Position numbers and translations under genes: made by a program
In this document: positions 18,811-28,796 of the stretch, piece after piece
Numbering within the stretch: the stretch's first letter is position 1
How the letters are laid out: each line of letters opens with the position of its first letter
Notes under the pieces: generated by a model
What the model was told of the DNA's origin: nothing
The model's database searches: none
The model's input: the letters and a program-made list of their open reading frames with translations, nothing else
Assembly (NCBI GenBank): GCA_963785035.1
Contig: CAWATG010000004.1
Coordinates: 620,001 to 684,000 of the forward strand
Origin: CAWATG01 sp963785035
GTDB lineage: Bacteria > Actinomycetota > Acidimicrobiia > IMCC26256 > CAWATG01
Length of the DNA stretch: 64,000 bases
Direction of reading: 5' to 3'

Positions 18811-20214
18811 TCAACCCGCGGAGTCCTTCGTCGCACGCTTTGCGACGTAGCACGGGTCCTTCTTCTGCTGCTTGAAAATAAACGGTGTGTTGTGGGGCCC
18901 GATGAACTTCGTCTCGGGGTCCCGGGTTGCAAGCTTCGTCTTGTCGTCGTACTTCCAACGACCGAGAGCAAGGCTCCCCGTACCCTGCTTGCAGCTCGGC
19001 GACAGGTTCAGGATCGGCGGGTCGATACCGCTCTTGTAGTTCTTGAGTCCCTGTGTCCACTTCACCAGGCTTGCGGGGCTGAAATCGGTGCGGCCCTTCT
19101 GCTCGGCCCAGTCGCGGATCATGCCGAGCATCACCCAGACCGAGCGCACGACCGGTGAGTCGAGGTGGTCGACGGTGTTGAGCTTGGGTGCGTACTGCTT
19201 GATCGCTTCTTGGAGCTCTTTGATCTCCGGGGTCATGCCGTCGGGCTCACCGTCGGTGAGGCGGTTGCCTTCCCATGCGGTGACGAGCCCGTCGACGGTC
19301 GCACCCATCATCGACGCAAGTCCGCCGACGCTGGTTGCCCACGCGTCCATCCCGACCTTGGGCTTCCAACCGATAGCGCCCATCGCGGGGAGGCACGGGA
19401 TGTAGCCGAGCCCCATGAACTGGACCCAGTCGACATTCAGCGAGCGCCACTTCTGGATCTTCGTCGCGCAGTTGTCGGTGAGGTTGACGACGTCGGTTGA
19501 GACAACCTTGACGCCGTGATCCTTCCAGGTCTTCTTGAAATCACCGACGTAGTCCGTTGCGGGGTCCAGGAAGGTGTCGTATTGGATTGCGACGGTCTTG
19601 GGCTTGTACTTGAAGATCTTCATGATCGCGTAGACGAACTCTTGGTTGAAGTGGATGAAGTTCCCGTTGATCGGGAAAATCGTCGGGTTCTGCTTCGCGA
19701 AGGGCGGACCTGACAGGCCCAACGTGTACGCGGGGATCTTCTTGCTTCGGACATACCCGGCGTAGGAATCGAGGAACAGCCCGTAGACCGCCAGGACCTT
19801 GTCCTGGGACCAGAGGCGTTGTACGTTTGCGAGGTCTTTGGCGGGCTCGATGGCGCCGTTGTCGTAGGCAATGATCTCGAGCTTGCGGCCACCGATCCCG
19901 CCGTGCTCGTTGGCGTAGCTCGCATACGCCTTCATGGTTCCGACGAGCTCGTCGCCGGCAAACGCGAAAGCGCCTGCGAGTGGAGCACTGATACCGATTT
20001 TGATCGTCTTGTCATCGATGCCCTGGCCGTAGGTGACCTTGGCTGACTTGGATTGCGCGGTTGTGCCATTCGACATTGCGTTGGACTGCGTTGCTGTCGA
20101 ACAAGCTGTGGCGACGAATGCGATCACGATCGCTATGCAGACTGACGAAACAAGCCGGCGAGGCCGTTTCCTGGTAAATGTCGTTACATTCCGATAGTTA
20201 GGTCCCGTAGGCAT
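18811..20214 (-). CDS. branched-chain-type ABC transporter substrate-binding lipoprotein
   Basis: A 467-residue binding protein. After a basic N-terminus (FTRKRPRRLVSSVC) comes a hydrophobic stretch ending VATACS, which fits a lipobox, so it is probably lipid-anchored. The mature protein carries YGQGIDDKTIKIGISAPLAG and ANEHGGIGGRKLEIIAYDNG, standard for the Peripla_BP_6 family. It is a close paralogue of the next gene (20507-21895), with long stretches identical at DNA level near the 3' end. I chose ATG 20214 over an upstream frame because the signal peptide follows it directly. It is separated from livHM by two hairpins. The ligand is unknown; the associated genes suggest an organic acid. 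Confidence 0.88.
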   Translation of the reverse strand: MPTGPNYRNVTTFTRKRPRRLVSSVCIAIVIAFVATACSTATQSNAMSNGTTAQSKSAKVTYGQGIDDKTIKIGISAPLAGAFAFAGDELVGTMKAYASYANEHGGIGGRKLEIIAYDNGAIEPAKDLANVQRLWSQDKVLAVYGLFLDSYAGYVRSKKIPAYTLGLSGPPFAKQNPTIFPINGNFIHFNQEFVYAIMKIFKYKPKTVAIQYDTFLDPATDYVGDFKKTWKDHGVKVVSTDVVNLTDNCATKIQKWRSLNVDWVQFMGLGYIPCLPAMGAIGWKPKVGMDAWATSVGGLASMMGATVDGLVTAWEGNRLTDGEPDGMTPEIKELQEAIKQYAPKLNTVDHLDSPVVRSVWVMLGMIRDWAEQKGRTDFSPASLVKWTQGLKNYKSGIDPPILNLSPSCKQGTGSLALGRWKYDDKTKLATRDPETKFIGPHNTPFIFKQQKKDPCYVAKRATKDSAG

Positions 20215-20451
20215 GCAGCGTCCTCGATGGGGTTGCGCTCGCGGCGCGACGGCCGCGGCGTCGGACAACATTTCAAGGTCTGACGCCGATGCTGATGAGA
20301 CATGGGTAACAACAACCGTGACGTCGGCCACAATGTAAGTCCAGGCTGGCCAGGGTGACAAGCGTCATGTTGCGAGATTTCGCGAGCGCGCCTTTACCGC
20401 CCTCCCCCGCCGGTGGTTCGATTCCGGTCATTCGCTGCCGGTCATGAAGTT

Positions 20452-20490
20452 GGATCGTGGCTCCCAGCGCCGGGCCGGGAGCCACGATCC
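20452..20490 (-). terminator. hairpin after the second binding-protein gene
   Basis: Arms GGATCGTGGCTCCC and GGGAGCCACGATCC (14 bp, perfect) with an 11-nt GC-rich loop, 17 bp past the stop at 20507 in the leftward direction. It probably ends the upstream binding-protein transcript, making the two paralogues separately expressed. The rest of the 292-bp gap to 20214 holds nothing else I can name beyond a likely promoter. Confidence 0.6.
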
Positions 20491-20506
20491 TTCGCTGTAC
20501 TCGTCG

Positions 20507-21895
20507 TTAGCGTCCGGCAGTCTGCGCGGCGCGCTTGGAGACGTAACAGGGGTCCTTCTTCTGCTGCTTGAAAATGAAGGGCGTGTTGTGGGGTCCGATG
20601 AACTTCGTCTCGGGGTCCCGAACAGCCATCTTCTTGGCGTCATCCCAATGCCAACGTCCGAGTGCGAGACTTCCGGTTCCCTGCTTGCATCCACTTGCCA
20701 GGCTCAAGATGATCGGGTCGACGCCGGACTTGTAGTTCTTCCGGGCCTGCACCCACTTGACCAGGCTTGCGGGCGTGAAGTCTGTGCGGCCCTTCTCCTC
20801 CGCCCATTTGCGCACCATGCTCATCGCAACCCAGGTTGAGCGAACGATCGGTGAGTCGAGGTGATCGACCGTGTTGATCTCCGGGGAGTACTTGGCGATG
20901 GCGTCCCTGGCCTCTTCGATCTCGGGATTCATGCCTTCGGGCTTTCCGTCACTCATTCGGTTGCCTTCCCAGGCCGTGACCATTCCGTCGATGATGGGTC
21001 CCATCATCGTGGCGAGCGGTCCAAGGCTCGTACCCCACGCGTCCATCCCGACCTTGGGCTTCCAGCCGATCCGGGTCATTGCCGGAAGGCACGAGATGTA
21101 GCCCACCCCCATGAACTGGACCCAGTCAACGTTGAGAGACCGCCACTTCTGGACCTTGGTGGTGCAGTCGTCGGTGAAGTTCACGACGTCGGTCGAGACA
21201 ACCTTGACGCCGTAATCCTTCCACGTGCTCTTGAAGTCGCTCAGGTACTGACCACCTGGAAGGAGCGTCGTGTCGTATTGGATCGCGACGGTCTTGGGCT
21301 TGTACTTGAAGATTTTCATGATCGCGTAGACGAACTCTTGGTTGAAGTGGATGTAGTTGCCGTTGATCGGGAACACCGTCGGGTTCTGCTTGGCGAATGG
21401 CGCGCCGGTGAGCCCGAGGGTGAAGGCTGGGATCTTGTTCTTGGTCAAATAGGGAACGTAGGAGTCCGTGAGGAAGCTGTAGATGCCGAGCACCTTGTCC
21501 CGTTCCCAGAGACGTTGCAGGTTGGCGAGGTCCTTCGCGGCCTCCATCGCCGGGTTGTCGTATGCGATGATTTTCAGCTCCCGGCCTGCTATCCCACCGG
21601 TTTCGTTCGCGTGCTCCGCGAAGGCGTTCATCGTGCCGATCAACTCGCCTCCTACGAAGGAGAACGCACCGGAGGTCGGCGTACTCGTGCCGAAGGTGAT
21701 CGTCTTGTCGTCGATGCCCTGGCCGTACTTGATCTTCGCTTTCCCGGTTTTGGCCTTGTCGCTCTTGGGTTCGGTCGCATCCGAGCGCGCTACGGCCGAG
21801 CCCATCGTTGCCGCCGTGACGGCAAGCGCTGCCCCCAGTACCAGCGTTGTTCTCAGTCCTCGCCGGGCGCGCGAGGCGTTCGAATTCCGGTTCAT
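20507..21895 (-). CDS. branched-chain-type ABC transporter substrate-binding protein, paralogue
   Basis: A 462-residue binding protein with an N-terminal basic region and hydrophobic stretch (LGAALAVTAATMGSAVA) read as a Sec signal peptide without a lipobox Cys. This differs from its lipoprotein-like neighbour. The mature start is YGQGIDDKTITFGTSTPTSG. The two paralogues share most of their sequence, including the same C-terminal WDDAKK/KYDDKT region and a KQQKKDPCYV ending. Two receptors for a single permease suggest either different ligands or duplication for dosage. Confidence 0.88.
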   Translation of the reverse strand: MNRNSNASRARRGLRTTLVLGAALAVTAATMGSAVARSDATEPKSDKAKTGKAKIKYGQGIDDKTITFGTSTPTSGAFSFVGGELIGTMNAFAEHANETGGIAGRELKIIAYDNPAMEAAKDLANLQRLWERDKVLGIYSFLTDSYVPYLTKNKIPAFTLGLTGAPFAKQNPTVFPINGNYIHFNQEFVYAIMKIFKYKPKTVAIQYDTTLLPGGQYLSDFKSTWKDYGVKVVSTDVVNFTDDCTTKVQKWRSLNVDWVQFMGVGYISCLPAMTRIGWKPKVGMDAWGTSLGPLATMMGPIIDGMVTAWEGNRMSDGKPEGMNPEIEEARDAIAKYSPEINTVDHLDSPIVRSTWVAMSMVRKWAEEKGRTDFTPASLVKWVQARKNYKSGVDPIILSLASGCKQGTGSLALGRWHWDDAKKMAVRDPETKFIGPHNTPFIFKQQKKDPCYVSKRAAQTAGR

Positions 21896-22186
21896 CCGTG
21901 CTCCTTCGACAGTCGATTCTGTAGTGGACGTGGCGAAATCGGCGGACAGGAGACAAGGGGGACGTCGCTGAACGCAGTCAGGGGAGGGGGAATCGAACGT
22001 GCGTCACCACGTCGAGGAAGTGACGACAGTCACAGTCTAGGCAGTAGGTGTTCGCGAGACAAGGGAGCATGTGACACTCGACAAGTCCTGTCGCTGTTTC
22101 TTAGGATCACGACCCAACGGTCCGTAGGCCCGTCAGACCTTCGCTGCGGTTTGTCGACCGTCCCACCGTCCCCACTGGGAGTCCAC
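21896..22186. other. divergent intergenic region
   Basis: About 290 bp between the leftward binding protein and the rightward amidohydrolase gene. It should carry two promoters. I see no confident -10/-35 pair, operator repeat or hairpin here. Apparent long frames crossing it are antisense continuations in high-GC DNA. Confidence 0.45.
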
Positions 22187-23365
22187 ATGCTGGAATACGC
22201 CGCATTCGATGCCGACAACCACTACTACGAGGCGCCGGACGCCTATACACGCCACATCGAGAAGTCGATGGCGAAGCGAACCGTGCAGTGGGCGGAGATC
22301 AATGGCCGCAAACGGCTACTGGTGGCGGGCGCCATCCATCGGTTCATTCCGAATCCGTTGTTCGATCCGGTCGCCAAGCCGGGCTGTCTCTACGACTTCT
22401 TCCGCGGTGAGAATCCCTCCGATCAGAACATCGTGGCGGCCTTTGGCGATCTCGAGCCGATCAATCCCGGCTACCGAGACCCAGCGGCACGCGTACGGAT
22501 AATGGACGAACAACATCTCGAGGCCGCGTGGATGTACCCGACGCTTGGCGTCGGGGTGGAGGAGGCGCTGCGTCACGATCCTCCCGCCCTTGTCGCTGCG
22601 TTGCGCGCGTTCAACCGCTGGCTGCACGACGATTGGAGCTTCAACTATCACGACAGGCTCTTCGCAGTGCCGGCTGTAACGCTTGCCGACCTCGACGCAG
22701 CCTTGACCGAGTTGGATTGGCTCCTCGAACGCGACGCGCGGATCATCTACATCCGTCAGGCGCCGGTTCCCACGCCTTTCGGCAACCGGTCTCCCGCCGA
22801 TGCGATGTTCGACCCGTACTGGGCACGGGTGGAGGAGGCGGGACTCACAGTGTCTGTCCACGCCGGTGATGATGGTTACACGATGTTCGCCGACCACTGG
22901 GAGCCGACCGAGCCTGGCATGGAAGCGTTCCGCATGCGGCCGTTCCAGACGATGGTGTCGCGTAACCGCCCCGTGTTCGACTTCTTCGCCTCGATCGCGT
23001 GCAACGGCTTGTTCGACCGATTCCCGCGTTTGCGTTTCGCTTCGATCGAGAACGGCGCGTCCTGGGTCCCGGGTTTTCTCAAATCCATGAAGAAGGCCCG
23101 CGCCCAAAACCCGGGTTACTGGCAGCGCGACCCGGTGGCGCAGTTCATCGAACAGGTGTCGGTTGCTCCATTCTGGGAGGACAGCGCCGAGGAGCTGCTC
23201 GAGGTGTTCCCCGCCGAACGGATTCTCTTCGGATCGGACTGGCCACATGCCGAGGGACTCCAAGCACCGCTGGACTACCTGGCCGAGATCAAGGGCCTCG
23301 ACGACACGGTGATCAAGGCGATCATGCGCGACAACACCGCCGCGCTGACCGTGCGGGCAGCATGA
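22187..23365 (+). CDS. amidohydrolase_2 family metal-dependent hydrolase
   Basis: A 392-residue TIM-barrel protein of the amidohydrolase_2 (ACMSD-like) family, whose members hydrolyse or decarboxylate carboxylated substrates using one metal. The N-terminal FDADNHYYEAPDA provides a D-x-H type metal motif. SVHAGDDGYTMFADH, SIENGASWVPGFL and LFGSDWPHAEG give later barrel ligands, including the conserved Asp. ATG 22187 is chosen because this motif always lies at the N-terminus; the frame upstream is antisense noise. It is homologous to the protein at 32608-33801. The gene is followed by another member of the family 31 bp downstream. Confidence 0.88.
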   Translation: MLEYAAFDADNHYYEAPDAYTRHIEKSMAKRTVQWAEINGRKRLLVAGAIHRFIPNPLFDPVAKPGCLYDFFRGENPSDQNIVAAFGDLEPINPGYRDPAARVRIMDEQHLEAAWMYPTLGVGVEEALRHDPPALVAALRAFNRWLHDDWSFNYHDRLFAVPAVTLADLDAALTELDWLLERDARIIYIRQAPVPTPFGNRSPADAMFDPYWARVEEAGLTVSVHAGDDGYTMFADHWEPTEPGMEAFRMRPFQTMVSRNRPVFDFFASIACNGLFDRFPRLRFASIENGASWVPGFLKSMKKARAQNPGYWQRDPVAQFIEQVSVAPFWEDSAEELLEVFPAERILFGSDWPHAEGLQAPLDYLAEIKGLDDTVIKAIMRDNTAALTVRAA

Positions 23366-23396
23366 CTACCGGACAGCGGACCGTCGGGAGCGAACG

Positions 23397-24266
23397 ATGA
23401 CCTTCCCCACTGATGTCGGCGTGATCGACACGATGATCGGCTTCAAGGCTGTGGACGTGCGAGCGCAGTACGAGTTCATTCGGAAGCAAACGCGCGATCG
23501 CGAAAGCCTCGAGGAATTCACCTTTCCGGTTGAGTACATGTTCAAGGACGTGCCGGGCGCGATCGACGAGGACGCCGACCGGGTGGCGCTCACCCTCACC
23601 GAGATGGACCGTTTCGGAATCGAGAAGGGATTGATCGGCGTCGACGACGAGGCAGGGCAGAAGGCGCTCAAGCATTTTCCCGATCGGTTCGTTGCGTCGA
23701 TGTCGGCGGACGGCAACGACGGAATGCCCGGGGTCGAGGACATCGTTCGGAAGTACGAAACCTACGGCGTACGGGCGGTTGGCTTGTTCCCGGCCGGATG
23801 CCTGCCCCAAATCCCGATCAACGACAAGCGTTGGTATCCGACGTATGCGAAGTGTGCGGAGCTGGGAATTGCGGTGTTCATCTGCGCGGGAGTACCTGGC
23901 CCGCGCTTTCCCGCTGCATGCCAACACGTCGAATTGCTCGACGAGGTGTGCTGGTACTTCCCGGAACTGACGGTTGTCACCCGCCACGGCTGTGAGCCGT
24001 GGACCGATCTTGCCGTCAAGCTCATGCTGAAGTGGCCAAACCTGTACTACTCCACGTCGGCATTCGCTCCGAAGTACTACCCGAAGGACATCATCGACTA
24101 CGCCAACACCCGAGGCGCTGACAAGATCATCTACGCGGGCTACTTCCCGTTCGGACTTTCACTCGAGCGAATTTTCACCGAGTTGCCGAATGTGCCGTTC
24201 AAGAGCGAGGTCTGGCCGAAGTTCCTTCGTGAGAACGCGCTGAAGGTCTTGAAGCTCGACGGCTAG
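23397..24266 (+). CDS. amidohydrolase_2 family protein
   Basis: A 289-residue member of the same amidohydrolase_2 superfamily. It starts MTFPTDVGVIDTMIGFK, where the usual D-x-H is replaced by D-T-M. It continues with RAVGLFPAGCLPQIPIND, LTVVTRHGCEPW, and ADKIIYAGYFPFGLSLER where relatives have GSD(F/W)P. Loss of the first metal-ligand His and of the late Asp suggests altered or absent metal binding, so it may be a non-hydrolytic or decarboxylase-like member. It is 31 bp downstream of the previous gene and ends overlapping the convergent SDR gene by 4 bp. Confidence 0.82.
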   Translation: MTFPTDVGVIDTMIGFKAVDVRAQYEFIRKQTRDRESLEEFTFPVEYMFKDVPGAIDEDADRVALTLTEMDRFGIEKGLIGVDDEAGQKALKHFPDRFVASMSADGNDGMPGVEDIVRKYETYGVRAVGLFPAGCLPQIPINDKRWYPTYAKCAELGIAVFICAGVPGPRFPAACQHVELLDEVCWYFPELTVVTRHGCEPWTDLAVKLMLKWPNLYYSTSAFAPKYYPKDIIDYANTRGADKIIYAGYFPFGLSLERIFTELPNVPFKSEVWPKFLRENALKVLKLDG

Positions 24267-25030
24267 AAGACGGAGAATCCGCCGTCGATGACAAGCGTGT
24301 CGCCGGTGTGATATGAGGAAGCATCGCTCGCAAGATAAATCGCGATGCCACCGAGCTCGGACGGCTTGCCCCACCGACGAAGCGGAATCCGCTTCCCGAC
24401 GCGGTCGACGAACGTCGGGTTCGCAAAGGTTGTTTCGGTGAGATCCGTCTCGGTCCAGCCCGGAAGGAGCGCATTGACCCGCACGCCATGGCGGGCAAGT
24501 TCGACCGCAGTCGAGCGCGTCAGGGCACCCAGCGCCGCCTTTGACGCGCTGTAGCTCTCACCCTGCGGTTGGCCGAAGTGTGCCGAGACGCTGCTGAGCA
24601 CGACCATCGATCCCCCGCCGCCACGTTCGATCATGTGCGCGCTCACTGCCCGCATCGTCAGGAAGGCGCCGTCGAGATTGATGCCGAGGACGCGTCGCCA
24701 CTCGGCCAACGGCAACTCGTGAAAGGCAATGCGTTGTTGACCAACGCCTGCGTTGACGAACGCGGAGTCGATACGGCCGTGTGCGCCAAGCGTGCTCTCC
24801 ATGGCAGCTGCGACGTCGTCTTCATTGCCGACGTCGCACGGATGCACACTCACCGTCGTGCCGTGCACACGGATTTGTTCGGCAGCCTGCTCACTCAGGT
24901 CAACGTTGCGGGCCCAAATTGCGACTGCGGAGCCGGCCGACGCCAATGCCTCGCCGATGGCCAGCCCGATACCGCGGTTTCCTCCGGTGATGACAGCAAC
25001 ACGCCCCGTCAGATCAAAGAGCTGTGTCAC
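24263..25030 (-). CDS. short-chain dehydrogenase/reductase
   Basis: A 255-residue SDR. The NAD(P) motif is TGGNRGIG (residues about 16-23). NAGVG, SSVSAHFGQPQGESYSASKA (catalytic Ser and Y-x3-K) and the C-terminal GDTLVIDGG are all present. The start is GTG 25030 behind GGAGG. It would oxidise or reduce a hydroxy/keto group, plausibly a beta-hydroxyacyl-CoA intermediate. It is divergent from the acyl-CoA synthetase gene across 165 bp that should contain both promoters. Confidence 0.92.
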   Translation of the reverse strand: MTQLFDLTGRVAVITGGNRGIGLAIGEALASAGSAVAIWARNVDLSEQAAEQIRVHGTTVSVHPCDVGNEDDVAAAMESTLGAHGRIDSAFVNAGVGQQRIAFHELPLAEWRRVLGINLDGAFLTMRAVSAHMIERGGGGSMVVLSSVSAHFGQPQGESYSASKAALGALTRSTAVELARHGVRVNALLPGWTETDLTETTFANPTFVDRVGKRIPLRRWGKPSELGGIAIYLASDASSYHTGDTLVIDGGFSVF

Positions 25031-25195
25031 GGAGACCTCCGAGTCTGCGAAAGCTTGCGGCTAACGTGCACGCTGATCAACCGCCTGAAATGGAACGTGG
25101 AGCGGGCGAGGAACCTAGCATTCAGGCTTGGCTCCTCCGCCGGTGGCTGATGACCGCGCCGATACCACCAGGCAAGATGAGGGGGGCCAACCAGC

Positions 25196-26829
25196 GTGGG
25201 AAATGCGAACGGCACTGGTGAGGTGGTCCTCGATGGCATCCGAACCGTTGCCGACGTCACACGTCGAACGGCTCGTCTCTATGGGTCGCTCCCGGCGATC
25301 CTGTGTCGCGGACGGTCCTTTTCGCACTCGGATCTCGATCGACTGTCGGGTGCGCTCGCAGCCGAGATCCTGAGTCACGGCGTCCAACCCGGTGAACACG
25401 TCCTCGTCATGATGGACAATGCCGCCGAACAGGTCGTTGCCTACTACGCCGCTGCCAAGGCGGGAACGGCGTTGACGGTGGTCAACACCAAACACCGCCC
25501 GCCCGAAATCGCTCACCAGATTGCCAATTTTTACCCGGCGCTTGCGATGGTTTCGCCGCATCAGCTTCGGGGTCTTCGAGAAGCGATCGGCATCGCCGGG
25601 AAACCGCCTCGTGTCGTGCTCGTCATCCCGACGGGCGACGAAGCCGCTCCCCTGCTGGCGAACCGGCCGACGAAGCTGGCTATGACGAAGTCGTCGTTCG
25701 TCTCGAGCAGCTTCACGGCTCGGATCCACTGTTGAAGGTCAGTCCCGATGACCCCCAAATCGTTTGGTACACATCGGGGACGACCGGCGTCCCCAAAGGC
25801 GCAGTCCATACCCACGGATCGACCGTCGCCGCAATGCGTGCGTGGAGTGACATCTGGAGCCTGGGCACGGAGGACCGTTCGATTGCCGGAAACCTCTTTC
25901 ATGTCGGCGCACATGCCACGGTGTTTGCAGTGATCGCCAATGGCGGATCAGTGGTCATGCGCGATCAAGCCTTCTCCATCGAATCAACACTCGAGGACGT
26001 CGAGCGGTTCAAAGTGACGAACTTCCCGGGCCTGCCACTGGTCTTCGCCCTGCTGCAACTGCGCCCCGATACCCTGGTCGGTCACGACATCAGTTCGGTC
26101 CGGCGCGTGATCTATGGGGCCGCGCACAGCGATCCGGCCATCATCTCGGCTTCGCGTGAGGCATTCGGACCGACGGTCAAGTGGTATCACTCCTATGGCC
26201 AGTCCGAATTGAACACGGGCGGAACGTGCCTCCTCGAAGAAGAACACGCCACACGCCTGGGCTCGATCGGTCGACCCATCGCTTGTGTCGATGAGGTTTC
26301 CGTGCGCGACGCCGAAGGCCATGCTCTGCCATCCGGATCCGACGGCGAGCTGTGGGTGCGTGGTCCCACCACGATGGTCGGGTATCTGAACGACCCCATC
26401 TCGACCGCCGAGACGCTCGTCGATGGCTGGATCCGTACCGGCGACATTGCCGTCATCGATGCCGACGGGTACGTCTGGTTGCGGGACCGCCGTCGGGACA
26501 TGATCATCCGCGGCGGAGAGAACGTCTACCCAGCCGAGGTCGAGAATGCAATCCATACCCATCCAGGGGTTTCGGAGGTGGCTGTGGTCGGAGCGCCCGA
26601 TAAGGTTATGGGCGAATCGCCCGTTGCCTTCGTTGTCCGCAGCGAAGGATCGAACGCGACCGAAGCAGACGTCTTGGCGCATCTCGATGATTGCCTTGCC
26701 CGGTACAAGCGCCCAATAGCAGTCGTCTTCGTCGACGAGTTGCCGAGAAGCGTGCTGGGCAAGGTGCTCAAGTACGAGTTGCGCGAACGCGCGCAACGGT
26801 TTGCGGCGGTAGTCGGGCACATGCAATGA
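25196..26829 (+). CDS. AMP-forming acyl-CoA synthetase; frameshift near 25675
   Basis: ANL ligase of about 544 residues. The first part (to about 25670) holds the N-terminal domain. The second part carries VWYTSGTTGVPKGAVHTHGS, YGQSELNTGG, GELWVRGPTTMVGYLND, GWIRTGDIAVID, RRRDMIIRGGENVYPAEVE and SVLGKVLKYELRE. One base changes frame around NRPTK, after which LGYDEVVVRLEQLHGSD continues into the motif region. The stop overlaps the next gene (ATGA). Its closest relative in the window is the ligase at 30967-32560, with shared MYGQSELNTGG-type and GGENVYPAE blocks. It activates an unknown carboxylic acid. Confidence 0.87.
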
Positions 26830-27996
26830 ACAATCCAATGCCACTGGCCGGTGTCACCGTGGTCGATTTTTCATCGCATGTGCCCGGACCGCTTGCGACG
26901 CAGACACTCCTCCAGATGGGAGCACGTGTCATTCGGGTCGAGCGGCCCGGGGGCGATCCGTCGCAGTCGCTTCCCTTCTATTCGATCATCAACGCGGGGA
27001 AGCTCGTGGTCGAGCTGAACCTCAAGTCTGATGAGGGTCGCCGAACCATGCGCCGTCTCCTCGAAGCCTCCGACGTCTTGGTCGAGGGTTTCCGTCCCGG
27101 GGTACTGGATCGCCTCGGCCTCGGATTCGGCGCTGTGCACCAGTGGAACGCCGACCTCATCTACTGCTCGCTGTCTGCATACGGTCAGGACGGGCCTCGC
27201 CGTAACCATCCGGCACACGACATTTGTTTCGCGGCGTTGGTGGGCCAACTCGCAAACACGCTCGGTACCGGCGGAGCCCAGGATGCGCTCGGCGAGATCG
27301 GAGCCGCATCGACCAACGGTGATCGGCACGCGGCCGTCGCCAGTTGCCGGTGCGTTGAGTGCGATGTTGGGGGTTGTCGGCATTCTCGGCGCGCTTCGAG
27401 CGCTCGAGCAGGGAGGCAGCGGCGTCGCACTCGACATCGCCATGTTGGACGCTGCGGTGCTCGCCAACCTCGTGGAGCTCACGGTCGGGCTGGAACAGCA
27501 ACGGACGGCGGGAGACGGCGTCGAGCGCGATCCTGGCTACGGTGTTTATCGAACCGCCGATGGAGGTGCAATCGCGCTGGGTATCGGCGTGGGAGAGGAT
27601 CCATTCTGGGTAAACCTGATGTCTGCGCTGGGCCTTCCCGACTTGGCCGGCTATACGACCGAGACTCGCGTCGCGGCAGCGCCGATGATCGCGCCGATTC
27701 TGCAGGGCACGTTCGCTACGCGGACACAAGGTGCCTGGGAAGCGGTACTCGAGAGCGTTGACGTGCCCTGGGCTCCTGTCCGTCGACCGACAGAAGTCCT
27801 CGACGACTCGCATGTTCAACGGCGGGGTGTGATCGGCGTCGACTCACTGCGGGTTCCGATCGGGATCGCTCCAGCCACGAGTTCCCGCTGGCCCGACGGC
27901 ATCAGCCACGCGCTATCGGAGTTCGGCATCGAGGAGACCGACGTTGTCGACATGCGTTTCGTTCCGGGCCCACACGATCCATCTTGGTCATCCTGA
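26826..27996 (+). CDS. CaiB/BaiF CoA-transferase; frameshift near 27310
   Basis: Single-domain class III CoA-transferase of about 390 residues. The N-terminal PLAGVTVVDFSSHVPGPLAT and LLQMGARVIRVERPGGDP are typical. GLGFGAVHQWNADLIYCSLSAYGQDGP follows. After a one-base shift near 27310 the frame continues PTVIGTRPSPVAGALSAMLG and LDIAMLDAAVLANLVEL. The Asp of AMLDAAV is at the position of Asp169 in formyl-CoA transferase. This is the only CoA-transferase in the window where I see an Asp there. Start ATG 26826 overlaps the ligase stop. Confidence 0.86.
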
Positions 27997-28037
27997 CTGG
28001 TACCAGATCCTGACCGACGCCGAGAAGAGGATTCGCT

Positions 28038-28796
28038 ATGACGACGTTGACCGGCCATGTCGCACTCGTTACGGGAGCAGCTGGTATTGGTATAGGCCAG
28101 GCCATCGCGAGGCGCCTCGCGACCGACGGCGCCGCGGTCGTCGTGACCGACAGCCATGAACGGCGCACGATTGAGGTTGCCGAGAAACTCCGCTCCGAAA
28201 CCGGAGCCGAGGTGCTCGGGCTCACGCTCGATGTCGCTGACCGCGACCGGGTCGACACGGTGCTGGCCGAGGTCGCCGAGCGGCTCGGTCACGTCGACAT
28301 CCTGGTGAACAACGCTGCGGTCAACGTCACCGGAAAGATCTGGGACTACGACCCCGCCGATTGGGACCGCGGGATCGACGTGAACCTCACGGCATGTTGG
28401 TACCTCTGCCGCCGGACCATGCCCGCAATGCGCGAGGCAGGATACGGCAATATCGTCAACATCTCATCGGTAGCGCCGTACATCGGAGGCGGTGGCAATG
28501 AGGCGCCCTACGCGGTGGCCAAGGGTGGCCTCCACGCCCTCACCGCTGGCCTCGCTATCGAGGGTGGGCCCTATGGCATCCGGGTCAATGCGGTCACTAT
28601 GGGCATCATCAAGGGCACCCGCTTCATCGACGCACGGCCGGAACTCCTCGAGTCAGTCTTGGGTGAGACGCCGTTACGCAAACATGGGACACCCGTCGAC
28701 ATCGCGAATGCGGTCTCCTTTCTCGTTTCCGAACAGGCGTCGTTCATCACTGGGGAGATGCTCAACGTCTCTGGCGGTTGGTACCTTCGGACATGA
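28038..28796 (+). CDS. short-chain dehydrogenase/reductase
   Basis: A 252-residue SDR. VTGAAGIGIGQAIA is the coenzyme motif with a slightly extended glycine pattern. VNNAAVNVTG, NISSVAPYIGGGG and YAVAKGGL supply the NNA, Ser and Y-x3-K elements, and the C-terminus is FITGEMLNVSGGWY. It lies 41 bp after the CoA-transferase with AGAGGA before ATG 28038, and its stop overlaps the 3-hydroxyacyl-CoA dehydrogenase start. This places it in a ligase / CoA-transferase / SDR / dehydrogenase operon. Confidence 0.93.
   Translation: MTTLTGHVALVTGAAGIGIGQAIARRLATDGAAVVVTDSHERRTIEVAEKLRSETGAEVLGLTLDVADRDRVDTVLAEVAERLGHVDILVNNAAVNVTGKIWDYDPADWDRGIDVNLTACWYLCRRTMPAMREAGYGNIVNISSVAPYIGGGGNEAPYAVAKGGLHALTAGLAIEGGPYGIRVNAVTMGIIKGTRFIDARPELLESVLGETPLRKHGTPVDIANAVSFLVSEQASFITGEMLNVSGGWYLRT

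Noticed and set aside
20861..22186. Long plus-strand extension upstream of the amidohydrolase_2 gene
   Set aside because: It is antisense to the binding-protein gene. The family motif FDADNHYYE begins right after ATG 22187, so the extension is noise.
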